In this document: positions 1 through 5,703 of the stretch, piece after piece
How positions within the stretch are numbered: position 1 is the stretch's first letter
Layout of the letters: each line of letters begins with the position of its first letter
From: Bifidobacterium breve
Lineage (GTDB): Bacteria; Bacteroidota; Bacteroidia; Chitinophagales; Chitinophagaceae
NCBI GenBank assembly: GCA_943323935.2
Contig: CALPJR020000031.1
Location: forward strand, 1 to 7,859
Direction of reading: 5' to 3'
Length of the DNA: 7,859 nucleotides
Notes under the pieces: generated by a model
The model's database searches: none
Seen by the model: the letters and a program-made list of their open reading frames with translations, nothing else
Told to the model about the DNA's origin: nothing
Translations under genes and position numbers: made by a program

Positions 1-44
1 AGCTTTTCTCTTCTAATAATTTCCTGCTCTGATAAATGACTCAT
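1..44 (-). CDS. lysS: Lysyl-tRNA synthetase, N-terminal fragment (runs off left edge)
   Basis: Only the first 14 full codons and part of a fifteenth are present. An ATG at 44-42 on the minus strand opens a frame reading MSHLSEQEIIRREK(L). The SEQEIIRREKL segment is what I recognise as the N-terminus of class II lysyl-tRNA synthetases in Bacteroidota. The enzyme charges tRNA-Lys with lysine in the cytoplasm. A TAnnTTTG promoter element lies 31 nt upstream, which fits this being the true start. The catalytic domain is outside the window, so the call rests on the N-terminal signature alone. The next gene to the right, an rRNA pseudouridine synthase, is on the same strand and ends 54 bp upstream. 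Confidence 0.75.
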   Translation of the reverse strand, partial: MSHLSEQEIIRREK

Positions 45-75
45 TATAATCGATTAATATTTTATTGGATTACTG

Positions 76-83
76 CAAAAGTA
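76..83 (-). promoter_or_regulatory. Bacteroidota-type -7 promoter element for lysS
   Basis: Read on the minus strand, 83 to 76 is TACTTTTG, an exact match to the TAnnTTTG -7 consensus of Bacteroidota primary sigma factors. A TTTC lies about 20 nt further upstream, inside the end of the pseudouridine synthase gene, and could serve as a weak -33 element (consensus TTTG). The predicted transcript would have a leader of about 25 nt before the lysS ATG. Confidence 0.55.
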
Positions 84-98
84 AAACTTAGCAGTCAA

Positions 99-680
99 TT
101 AGCGAAAGAAGCCTTCCTGAACTTCGGCAGCAGTTAAAGATAAACAATCACCCGGTTGCATTTGATGTACCGAATACTTGCCCAATTTTGACCTAATTAA
201 ACGCAGGACTGGAAAACCAACCTGTGCAAACATTTTACGTACCTGACGATTCTTGCCTTCGGTGATTTGTATCCCTACCCAGCTTGTTGGGATACTTTTT
301 CTGAATCGGATAGGTGGATTGCGCTCAGGCACTTCTAAGGTATCAGGTAAAATTTCGAGTTGCGCTGGCTTGGTTTTGTAGATTTTACCATCCACATTAA
401 TGGATACGCCCTTGCTTAATGCTGCGATGGCTGCTTCGGTGATGGCACCATCTACTTGAACCCAATAACTACGTTGATGTGCAAATACGGGATTTAATAA
501 TTGCTGATTGATACTTTTATCATTCGTGATCAACAATAATCCTTCACTGTCATAGTCTAATCTTCCAACAGGATACACATCATTTGGTACATGCAAGATG
601 TCTTTTAAGCACAATTTACCATCTGTCGAAGTAAATTGCGATAGTACTTGAAATGGTTTGTAGATTAAAAAATAGTCCAT
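99..680 (-). CDS. rluE: 23S rRNA pseudouridine synthase, RluE-like (RsuA/RluB/E/F family)
   Basis: The 193-aa protein converts a specific uridine in 23S rRNA to pseudouridine. RluE of E. coli acts at U2457; the exact target here is inferred. The catalytic signature GRLDYDSEGLLL is at residues 39-50, with Asp42 as the expected nucleophile. The family's EGKNRQVRKM block is at 141-150, followed by LIRSKLG at 162-168. There is no N-terminal S4 RNA-binding domain, which together with the short length points to the RluE-like branch rather than RluB, RluF or RsuA. I chose ATG 680-678 (MDYFLIYKPF) because the homologous fold begins there. A frame extension to a GTG at 722 would start inside a terminator-like hairpin and adds only low-complexity residues. 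The upstream leader has its own promoter and a hairpin plus U-tract, so attenuation is possible. It precedes lysS on the same strand. Confidence 0.85.
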   Translation of the reverse strand: MDYFLIYKPFQVLSQFTSTDGKLCLKDILHVPNDVYPVGRLDYDSEGLLLITNDKSINQQLLNPVFAHQRSYWVQVDGAITEAAIAALSKGVSINVDGKIYKTKPAQLEILPDTLEVPERNPPIRFRKSIPTSWVGIQITEGKNRQVRKMFAQVGFPVLRLIRSKLGKYSVHQMQPGDCLSLTAAEVQEGFFR

Positions 681-705
681 GAATTTGTACTTGTTTGAGC
701 GACTG

Positions 706-733
706 AAAAAACAAAGTCCCACTGATGTGGGAC
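706..733 (-). terminator. Perfect hairpin with U-tract upstream of the pseudouridine synthase
   Basis: On the minus strand the sequence GTCCCACATCAGTGGGAC (733-716) forms a perfect 7-bp GC-rich stem with a 4-nt loop. It is followed directly by TTTGTTTTTT (715-706). This is the classic shape of an intrinsic terminator. It lies 25 nt upstream of the rluE-like ATG and downstream of a predicted promoter, so it would stop transcription before the gene unless bypassed. Confidence 0.65.
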
Positions 734-775
734 CTCGTATATAGATGGGTTAGTAAGTACGGGAATTGAATTCCC
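706..775 (-). ncRNA. Candidate structured leader / attenuator or small RNA (about 70 nt)
   Basis: A transcript from the promoter at 780-811 would begin near 775 with a perfect palindromic hairpin, GGGAATT-C-AATTCCC (775-761). It would run through an unpaired linker of about 27 nt rich in A, C and U, and end at the hairpin and U-tract at 733-706. No ATG occurs within it. Promoter, 5' stem, linker and terminator together look like a complete small RNA gene or a transcription attenuator for the pseudouridine synthase. The GGGA of the 5' stem could pair alternatively with UCCC of the terminator arm, which would allow an antiterminator, but this is speculative. I do not recognise a named RNA family. 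Confidence 0.4.
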
Positions 776-779
776 TTCA

Positions 780-811
780 CAATATTAATTATACTTTATT
801 CTAATTACAAA
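780..811 (-). promoter_or_regulatory. Predicted -33/-7 promoter for the rluE-like leader
   Basis: On the minus strand TTTG (811-808) is followed after 20 nt by TAATATTG (787-780), one mismatch from TAnnTTTG. Element identity and spacing fit the Bacteroidota -33/-7 promoter. The expected start, about 5 nt past the -7 element, falls at the GGGAATT hairpin at 775. Confidence 0.45.
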
Positions 812-1091
812 AAAATTGTAAACAAATTTTTTGGGTTTATCCACAAATGGACTTTTTTGGGGTCTTTTTTTAAGTAAATTTTTTACGCATTAAGCACAGT
901 TAATGACCATTCATTTTTTCTTTTTCAAAAAATCGAAATCGATGAAACACTTATAAACAATGGATTTCATTAAATTACATTTTTAAATTATTTCATTTAT
1001 AACAACTATTGAATATCAATTTTATAGAATGTTTTTTGCCTTCAAATGGCAAGTATTTTTATTAAAAATATTTTTTATAAAAAAGGCGCAT
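812..1091. other. AT-rich intergenic region without a recognisable gene
   Basis: About 280 bp of strongly AT-rich sequence with many T and A runs separates the minus-strand rluE-like leader from plus-strand lpxD. The only open frames are very short and of low complexity, for example 17 codons from 903. It holds one perfect DnaA box (837-845), near-matches at 890-898 (TTAAGCACA) and 951-959 (TTATAAACA), and weak inverted repeats at 1008-1020 and 1036-1052 (5-bp arms each). Genes diverge from it on both sides. It could be a plain promoter region, a DnaA-binding regulatory site or, less likely, part of a replication origin. Confidence 0.5.
837..845 (+). promoter_or_regulatory. Perfect DnaA-box match (TTATCCACA)
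   Basis: The 9-mer TTATCCACA matches the strict DnaA-box consensus TTATNCACA. It lies in the AT-rich gap between the divergent rluE-like and lpxD genes, with two single-mismatch boxes in the same orientation starting 53 and 114 bp further on. One exact 9-mer can occur by chance in AT-rich DNA, so function is unproven. Confidence 0.35.
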
Positions 1092-1099
1092 TACCTTTG
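1092..1099 (+). promoter_or_regulatory. Bacteroidota-type -7 promoter element for lpxD
   Basis: TACCTTTG matches TAnnTTTG exactly and ends 21 nt before the lpxD ATG at 1121, giving a predicted leader of about 15 nt. No clear TTG or TTTG is seen at the -33 position; that stretch is A/T-only sequence. Confidence 0.55.
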
Positions 1100-1120
1100 A
1101 TTTAGCCCAAAATAACACAT

Positions 1121-2068
1121 ATGAAGCTTCCCGCACCCGTTTCGGTACAATGGTTATCTGAATTTACAAATGCAGAAATCATTGGTAATGATCAACTTTT
1201 TATCACAGGAATTAACGAAATACATCAAGTAGAAAATGGTGATATTGTATTTGTAGATCATCCAAAATATTATGCTACTTGTTTAAATAGTGCAGCTACT
1301 TGTATTCTCATCAATAGTAAAGATGTAGCATTACCTGCAGGAAAAACTTTATTGTATTGTGATGCGCCTTTTGACGCTTATGCAAAACTGGTAAACCACT
1401 TTAAGCCATTTAAAAAAAGCACAGAATCAATTAGTTCTGACTTAAAAATTGGTGCAAACAGTGTAGTAATGCCAAATGTTTTTATTGGCGCGAATGTGCA
1501 AATTGGAGACCATTGTTTCATTCATCCTGGGGTCACAATTTTAGCAGATACCATCATTGGAGACCAGGTGATCATACAATCCAATACGGTGATTGGATCA
1601 GATGCTTTTTATTATAACACTAAAAAAAACAGACCCGCTTGGTATGTAAAAATGCCGAGTTGTGGACGTGTTATTATAGAAGATAAGGCCGAAATTGGGG
1701 CAAATTGTACCATTGACCGTGGCGTAAGTGGTGATACTATTATAGGTATGGGCTCGAAGCTAGATAATATGGTGCATATTGGTCATGATACTCAATTAGA
1801 AGCGAATTGCTTGATCGCAGCTCAGGTGGGCATTGCTGGAGGGGTGAAAATTAAGGCAGGTGTGACCCTTTGGGGACAGGTGGGTGTCAATAAGACTTTG
1901 ACAATTGGTGAAAATGCGGTGGTATTAGGCGGTTCGGCTGTACTTAAATCAGTGGAAGGCAATAAAACATATTTAGGATTTCCTGCAGAAGACGCAAGTG
2001 TGAAGCGTAGAGAATATGTGTGGATTAGAAGAATCCCTGAACTTTGGAAAAAAATGATGGAAGATTAA
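1121..2068 (+). CDS. lpxD: UDP-3-O-(3-hydroxyacyl)glucosamine N-acyltransferase (LpxD family)
   Basis: LpxD transfers a 3-hydroxyacyl chain from acyl-ACP to the 2-amino group of UDP-3-O-acyl-glucosamine, the third step of lipid A synthesis, in the cytoplasm. The 315-aa protein has an N-terminal uridine-binding LpxD domain (about residues 1-95, with the PKY motif at 48-50). A left-handed beta-helix of hexapeptide repeats (about 108-280) follows, and then a helical tail with RRIPELWKKM. In LDNMVHIGHD (214-223), His222 aligns with the catalytic His239 of E. coli LpxD. It is slightly shorter than the usual 340 or so residues. It stands alone rather than beside lpxC, fabZ and lpxA; Bacteroidota often carry more than one LpxD homologue, so this may be a stand-alone paralogue with its own acyl or sugar preference. 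The start is supported by the promoter element 21 nt upstream. It converges on the epimerase gene with overlapping stop codons. Confidence 0.8.
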   Translation: MKLPAPVSVQWLSEFTNAEIIGNDQLFITGINEIHQVENGDIVFVDHPKYYATCLNSAATCILINSKDVALPAGKTLLYCDAPFDAYAKLVNHFKPFKKSTESISSDLKIGANSVVMPNVFIGANVQIGDHCFIHPGVTILADTIIGDQVIIQSNTVIGSDAFYYNTKKNRPAWYVKMPSCGRVIIEDKAEIGANCTIDRGVSGDTIIGMGSKLDNMVHIGHDTQLEANCLIAAQVGIAGGVKIKAGVTLWGQVGVNKTLTIGENAVVLGGSAVLKSVEGNKTYLGFPAEDASVKRREYVWIRRIPELWKKMMED

Positions 2069-3042
2069 GTTAAATGGTGGATTGCTTTTAACTCCTTTGC
2101 CACTCTAATAATAGTATCATCTACACGTCTGTATTTAAAATCTGGAAAAGTATTCAAGAACTTTTGATTGTTAAATCTTACGATTGCCTGCGCTGTAGCT
2201 GCAGTTTCCTTAGTTAATAATGGTGCTTTACCTGTTATCATACCCTTGATGGCTTCTAGCCTCCAAACAATCCCTGCTAAAAATGGGGTCACTTTTTTAT
2301 GAGGCAGTCTTTTATCAAATGCTTTTGCCATGGCATTGAAAATATTTCTATAATGTATGTTTTCTGCACTCAATATATAACGTTGTCCCACCACATTGCT
2401 TTCCATTAATATTTGCATCGCATCCACCACGTCCAATACATCTACGAAACCACTCATGCCACCCGTATACCAAGGGAACTCATTGAAAGCCGATTTAAAA
2501 ATACCGGATGAACCATTGTTCCAATCTCCTGCACCTAAAATAATAACAGGGTTCACAATCGCCATAGGCAGTCCTTCTTCCATGGCTCTCCATACTTCTA
2601 ATTCAGCTAAATATTTTGATTGTCCGTAGACACTATTACTTGTGGCTGGTGTCCAGTGCATCGACTCATCTATTGCTTCGTTTTCTCTTATCCTGCCTAA
2701 TGCCGCAACCGAACTTACAAAAATTAATTTTTTGATTTTTTGTACCAAACATGCATTCACTACATTGGCGGTTCCTTCTACATTGGATTGCAACATTTTT
2801 GCTGCTGCCCCTGGTGCAAATGAGACAATCGCAGCACAATGATAGACATAGTCCACACCGGCTAATGCATCAGTTAATCCAATGGGATCTAAGATATCAC
2901 CATGGATCCACTCACATTGTTCGGAACCGGCAAATACAGGCACAGCTTGACGATACAGCGCTCGCACTTTTTTTCCTTTACTCAGTAAAGACTGGATTAA
3001 ATGCGATCCCACTAAGCCGCTTGCGCCTGTTACAAAAATCAT
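2065..3042 (-). CDS. NAD(P)-dependent epimerase/reductase, extended SDR family
   Basis: This 325-aa Rossmann-fold protein belongs to the extended short-chain dehydrogenase/reductase family. The nucleotide-binding motif TGASGLVG is at residues 5-12, HGDI at 47-50 marks the acidic Asp49, and VYHCAAIVSF at 66-75 is the usual post-beta-4 segment. The active site is SS at 110-111 with Tyr139 and Lys143 in YGQSK. Overall it resembles the dihydroflavonol-4-reductase-like/NAD-dependent epimerase group, but the substrate cannot be told; a nucleotide sugar or a small carbonyl compound are both possible. There is no signal peptide beyond the Rossmann strand, so it is probably cytoplasmic. The SCO gene ends 41 bp upstream on the same strand and I see no TAnnTTTG element in the gap, so the two may be cotranscribed. 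Its TAA stop overlaps the TAA of lpxD on the other strand. Confidence 0.8.
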   Translation of the reverse strand: MIFVTGASGLVGSHLIQSLLSKGKKVRALYRQAVPVFAGSEQCEWIHGDILDPIGLTDALAGVDYVYHCAAIVSFAPGAAAKMLQSNVEGTANVVNACLVQKIKKLIFVSSVAALGRIRENEAIDESMHWTPATSNSVYGQSKYLAELEVWRAMEEGLPMAIVNPVIILGAGDWNNGSSGIFKSAFNEFPWYTGGMSGFVDVLDVVDAMQILMESNVVGQRYILSAENIHYRNIFNAMAKAFDKRLPHKKVTPFLAGIVWRLEAIKGMITGKAPLLTKETAATAQAIVRFNNQKFLNTFPDFKYRRVDDTIIRVAKELKAIHHLT

Positions 3043-3083
3043 TTTACTGTATTTATCCTATTGTAAATTTAAATGATCAACCA

Positions 3084-3692
3084 CTATTCTTTCATCAATC
3101 TAGCGATATCTACTTTTAATTGTTCTACCTCTAAAGTCTTTAATCCATCATATATTTTTCCACGTACTTTACCCTTTCTGTCAACGAGTGCAAAAAACTG
3201 GGTATGGATAAATTGATCTTCTATTTTAACCACATTATTTTTTGGATCGTCTAATAAATAAGAACCTCGAGCCATTTGATAGAGACTATCCTTCCTGCCA
3301 GTTAGAAAAATCCATTGAGCTGTATTCACTTCTAAAGAGTCTGCATAATGTTTTAAGACAGGAACAGAATCTGTTTCTGGATTACAAGTATGAGAAAGAA
3401 TTTGAAAATCTGGATTGTCTTTATAGACCAAATAAACCTCTTTCATGTTTTTATTCAGCTTAGGACAGATGCCCTTACATGTGGTGAAAAAATATTCAAC
3501 CACGGTGATTTTATTTTGTAAAACTTTTTCTGTCACTCTATTCCCGTCCTGATTGGTGAAAGAAAAGGGCTGCACATAGCTCAACACAGGCATCTTCACT
3601 TTCCAATTATCGGTTCCTCTGAATAAAAAATAATAAAATCCTGCAAGAAGGACAACGAAAAATGCAAGGTAAATAGCTGATTTTTTTGACAT
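3084..3692 (-). CDS. SCO1/SenC-family copper chaperone, membrane-anchored
   Basis: The 202-aa protein has one N-terminal membrane segment (about residues 6-24) and then a thioredoxin-fold SCO domain facing the periplasm. The copper site is visible: Cys72 and Cys76 in CKGICP and His163 in FIHTQFF. The family's D-PE-D stretch appears as CNPETD (103-108), with Cys103 in place of the usual first Asp. SCO proteins deliver copper to, or reduce, the CuA site of cytochrome c oxidase, and some act as periplasmic thiol oxidoreductases. I chose ATG 3692-3690 because the membrane segment follows at once. The longer frame to 3821 would run into the divergent MerC gene and through its own promoter at 3716-3723. 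The divergent partner is a metal-type membrane protein, and the downstream epimerase may be in the same transcript. Confidence 0.85.
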   Translation of the reverse strand: MSKKSAIYLAFFVVLLAGFYYFLFRGTDNWKVKMPVLSYVQPFSFTNQDGNRVTEKVLQNKITVVEYFFTTCKGICPKLNKNMKEVYLVYKDNPDFQILSHTCNPETDSVPVLKHYADSLEVNTAQWIFLTGRKDSLYQMARGSYLLDDPKNNVVKIEDQFIHTQFFALVDRKGKVRGKIYDGLKTLEVEQLKVDIARLMKE

Positions 3693-3715
3693 CTGAATTT
3701 GCTTTAAATGCGTCA

Positions 3716-3723
3716 CAAAGTTA
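3716..3723 (-). promoter_or_regulatory. Bacteroidota-type -7 promoter element for the SCO gene
   Basis: On the minus strand this reads TAACTTTG, an exact TAnnTTTG match ending 23 nt before the SCO ATG at 3692. No convincing -33 TTG is seen. It lies back to back with the merC element at 3747-3754, 23 bp apart, so one bound regulator could affect both genes. Confidence 0.55.
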
Positions 3724-3746
3724 CTATTATTTTCAGGGTATTGGCT

Positions 3747-3754
3747 TAGCTTTG
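3747..3754 (+). promoter_or_regulatory. Bacteroidota-type -7 promoter element for merC (leaderless?)
   Basis: TAGCTTTG matches TAnnTTTG exactly. Only 4 nt separate it from the merC ATG at 3759, so the expected transcription start coincides with the start codon and the mRNA would be leaderless. No clear -33 TTG is present. Confidence 0.5.
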
Positions 3755-3758
3755 CATT

Positions 3759-4151
3759 ATGTTTAAAAAATGGAATTGGGACGCAATTGGAATTGGTACT
3801 TCGTTGGCTTGTGCCATACACTGTGCTTTACTGCCCTTGTTTTTTAGTAGCCTTCCATTATTAGGCATCAATGTATTACACAATCCAGGTTTTGAGTTTG
3901 GGATGATCCTGCTTTCTTTTGGGATTGGGGCCTATTCTTTATACCATGGATATAAAAAACACCACCATAGCTTTAAGCCAATTATCTTATTTAGTATCGG
4001 GATAGGATTGATGTTTTGTAGAATGGTCTTTAGAGAAGCAGAATTGTACTTATTATTCCCTGCTGCATTTTTTATCATCATTGCGCATATCAATAACCAT
4101 AATAGTTGTAGGATGCATAACCATGCACACGAGGATGATTGCGATCATTAG
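3759..4151 (+). CDS. MerC-domain small membrane protein
   Basis: The 130-aa protein has the MerC family hallmark WDAIGIGTSLACAIHC near its N-terminus, with CAIHC at residues 18-22 in the first membrane helix. Further hydrophobic segments lie at about 24-40, 46-64, 74-88 and 96-110. The C-terminal tail (110-130) is rich in His and Cys (His 110, 114, 120, 122, 124, 130; Cys 117, 128), a likely soft-metal-binding patch. Classical MerC carries mercuric ion across the inner membrane, but chromosomal Bacteroidota homologues occur without mer operons and their metal is not established. There is no merA or merR here. Pairing with a divergent SCO copper chaperone suggests copper, zinc or general thiophilic-metal handling, which is inference. 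The stop codon lies in a 12-bp tandem duplication. It converges on cysS with an 8-bp gap. Confidence 0.75.
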   Translation: MFKKWNWDAIGIGTSLACAIHCALLPLFFSSLPLLGINVLHNPGFEFGMILLSFGIGAYSLYHGYKKHHHSFKPIILFSIGIGLMFCRMVFREAELYLLFPAAFFIIIAHINNHNSCRMHNHAHEDDCDH

Positions 4152-4164
4152 GGCGATCATTAGA
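4141..4164 (+). repeat. 12-bp tandem duplication at the merC stop codon
   Basis: GCGATCATTAGG (4141-4152) is followed directly by GCGATCATTAGA (4153-4164), 11 of 12 bases identical. The unit is a multiple of three, so the second copy gives a second in-frame TAG after GDH. The second copy also contains the cysS stop codon (TAA on the minus strand, 4162-4160). Confidence 0.8.
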
Positions 4165-5662
4165 GGCTATAACTCATACTTCCGTCTTTCTCGTCCTTCA
4201 ACTGAATACCCATATCCGCCAATTGATTTCTGATTTTATCGCTGGTCGCAAAATCTTTATTGTCCTTTGCTTGTTTTCTGATTTCAATTAATAACTCCAC
4301 CACGCCATTTAATTGTTGGCGATTCGCTCCATTGTCTACTTTTAGACCTAAAATAGATTCTACAAAAAGTTTCAATTGCGTTTGAACAGTCGCCCAAGTA
4401 GCACCTGCTACTGCATCTGCTGCAATATGCTTATCCTTTAAAGAATTAATGCTTGGAAGGATCTCAAATAAATTTGCTACCACTTTTGCGGTATTGATAT
4501 CATCATCCATGAAAGTTTCTAACTCATTGGTCCAAGTGATAAGTTGTGTTGCAAGTGCATCATCCTTAGAAACGGTTTCATTGCTAAAGCTTTGTGTTTG
4601 CAACCACTCGTATCCCTCCATGAACCTGCGCAATGCTTTTTCAGAGGCTTGTAATGCTTCATTGCTAAAATCCAAAGTGCCGCGGTATTGACTTTGTAAA
4701 ATAAAGAACCTTACAGTCATTGGCGTATACCCTTGTGTGAGTTCAGGATGATTGCCTTCGAATAATTCGCTTAGCTTAATTACATTGTTATAACTCTTAC
4801 CCATCTTACGACCATTGATGGTAATCATATTATTATGCATCCAATAACGCGCAGGCATTTGATCATTGCAAACCGTGCTTTGTGCAATCTCACACTCGTG
4901 GTGTGGAAATTGTAAATCCATACCGCCGCCATGAATGTCAAATTGTTTTCCTAAATACTTAGTAGCCATGGCAGAACATTCAATATGCCATCCCGGAAAG
5001 CCTTCTCCCCATGGACTTTGCCAGCGCATGATATGTTCAACGGGTGCTTTTTTCCATAAAGCAAAATCGACTTTATTTTTTTTCTCTTCCTGATTTTCTA
5101 AATCTCTTGTGGTTTCTAATTGCTCTTCGATATTACGACCACTTAAAATACCATAGGGTTGATGCCTTTTTGAATAATCGTCGTTGTATTTTACCACATC
5201 AAAATACACAGAACCATTGGACTCGTAGGCATATCCATCGGTCAAGATTTTTTTAATCATTTCTATTTGCTCTACAATATGTCCAGTCGCTGTGGGTTCT
5301 ATGCTTGGTGGTAGATTGTTGAACTGTGTCATGGCCCAGTGGTATAGGTTGGTGTATTTCTGCACCAACTCCATGGGTTCTAATTTTTCTAAAATCGCCT
5401 TGCTTGCAATTTTATCTTCCGCTACTTTTCCTTCTTCTTCAAAATGACCTGCATCTGTAATATTTCTTACGTAACGTACTTTATATCCCTTGTGTAAAAG
5501 GTATCTGTAGACCACATCAAAAGTGATAAAAGGCCTAGCATGTCCTAAATGACTTTCACCACTTACCGTTGGACCACAAACGTACATGCCCACATAGGGT
5601 GCGTTAATAGGTTCGAAAACTTCTTTTTGACGTGTAAGTGCGTTGTATATTTTTAGTGGCAT
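4160..5662 (-). CDS. cysS: Cysteinyl-tRNA synthetase
   Basis: This class I aminoacyl-tRNA synthetase charges tRNA-Cys with cysteine in the cytoplasm. The 500-aa product has the HIGH-type motif as HLGH (38-41) and the KMSKS loop as KMGKS (286-290), a variant I associate with this phylum. The zinc ligands Cys29, Cys229, His254 and Glu258 are all present, in [15 protein letters not shown] and FPHHECEIA. The helical anticodon-recognition part carries FMDDDINTA (384-392), and the protein ends in the usual C-terminal domain. Length is normal. I chose ATG 5662-5660 ([10 protein letters not shown]). A TTG at 5674 would add four residues, but it lies inside a perfect -7 promoter element and is unlikely to be transcribed. 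The upstream EEP gene ends 41 bp away, yet the promoter suggests separate transcription. Confidence 0.95.
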   Translation of the reverse strand: MPLKIYNALTRQKEVFEPINAPYVGMYVCGPTVSGESHLGHARPFITFDVVYRYLLHKGYKVRYVRNITDAGHFEEEGKVAEDKIASKAILEKLEPMELVQKYTNLYHWAMTQFNNLPPSIEPTATGHIVEQIEMIKKILTDGYAYESNGSVYFDVVKYNDDYSKRHQPYGILSGRNIEEQLETTRDLENQEEKKNKVDFALWKKAPVEHIMRWQSPWGEGFPGWHIECSAMATKYLGKQFDIHGGGMDLQFPHHECEIAQSTVCNDQMPARYWMHNNMITINGRKMGKSYNNVIKLSELFEGNHPELTQGYTPMTVRFFILQSQYRGTLDFSNEALQASEKALRRFMEGYEWLQTQSFSNETVSKDDALATQLITWTNELETFMDDDINTAKVVANLFEILPSINSLKDKHIAADAVAGATWATVQTQLKLFVESILGLKVDNGANRQQLNGVVELLIEIRKQAKDNKDFATSDKIRNQLADMGIQLKDEKDGSMSYSL

Positions 5663-5671
5663 AGTAGTGCT

Positions 5672-5679
5672 CAAAGATA
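5672..5679 (-). promoter_or_regulatory. Bacteroidota-type -7 promoter element for cysS
   Basis: On the minus strand 5679 to 5672 reads TATCTTTG, an exact TAnnTTTG match. Its last base lies 9 nt before the cysS ATG, so the predicted leader is only about 0-5 nt. It overlaps an alternative TTG start and so argues against that start. No clear -33 TTG is present. Confidence 0.55.
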
Positions 5680-5703
5680 ATTTTATTTTACCTAAAAGAA
5701 TGG

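Noticed and set aside
681..722. N-terminal extension of the rluE-like frame to a GTG at 722.
   Set aside because: It starts inside the 3' arm of the terminator hairpin and adds low-complexity residues not part of the family fold.
716..780. Possible tRNA or tmRNA 3' end suggested by the GGGAATT-C-AATTCCC arm.
   Set aside because: The loop does not fit the TTCRANY T-loop with a closing G-C pair, and no acceptor stem or CCA is found.
837..858. Possible plus-strand terminator: TCCA-CAAA-TGGA followed by CTTTTTT.
   Set aside because: The stem is only 4 bp and there is no plus-strand gene upstream to terminate.
903..956. 17-codon open frame in the AT-rich gap.
   Set aside because: Low-complexity Phe/Lys composition, very short, no promoter or recognisable similarity.
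1036..1052. Hairpin TTGCC / GGCAA upstream of lpxD.
   Set aside because: A 5-bp stem with a 7-nt loop in AT-rich DNA is weak and has no clear role.
2396..3119. Plus-strand open frames opposite the epimerase gene.
   Set aside because: Antisense shadows of a gene with full SDR motifs; their translations look like no protein family.
3693..3821. 43-residue N-terminal extension of the SCO frame.
   Set aside because: It would overlap the divergent MerC gene and cross the SCO promoter; the membrane anchor begins right after the ATG at 3692.
3759..4151. A mercury-resistance (mer) operon.
   Set aside because: Only a MerC-type protein is present; there is no merA, merR, merT or merP nearby, so mercury resistance is not supported.
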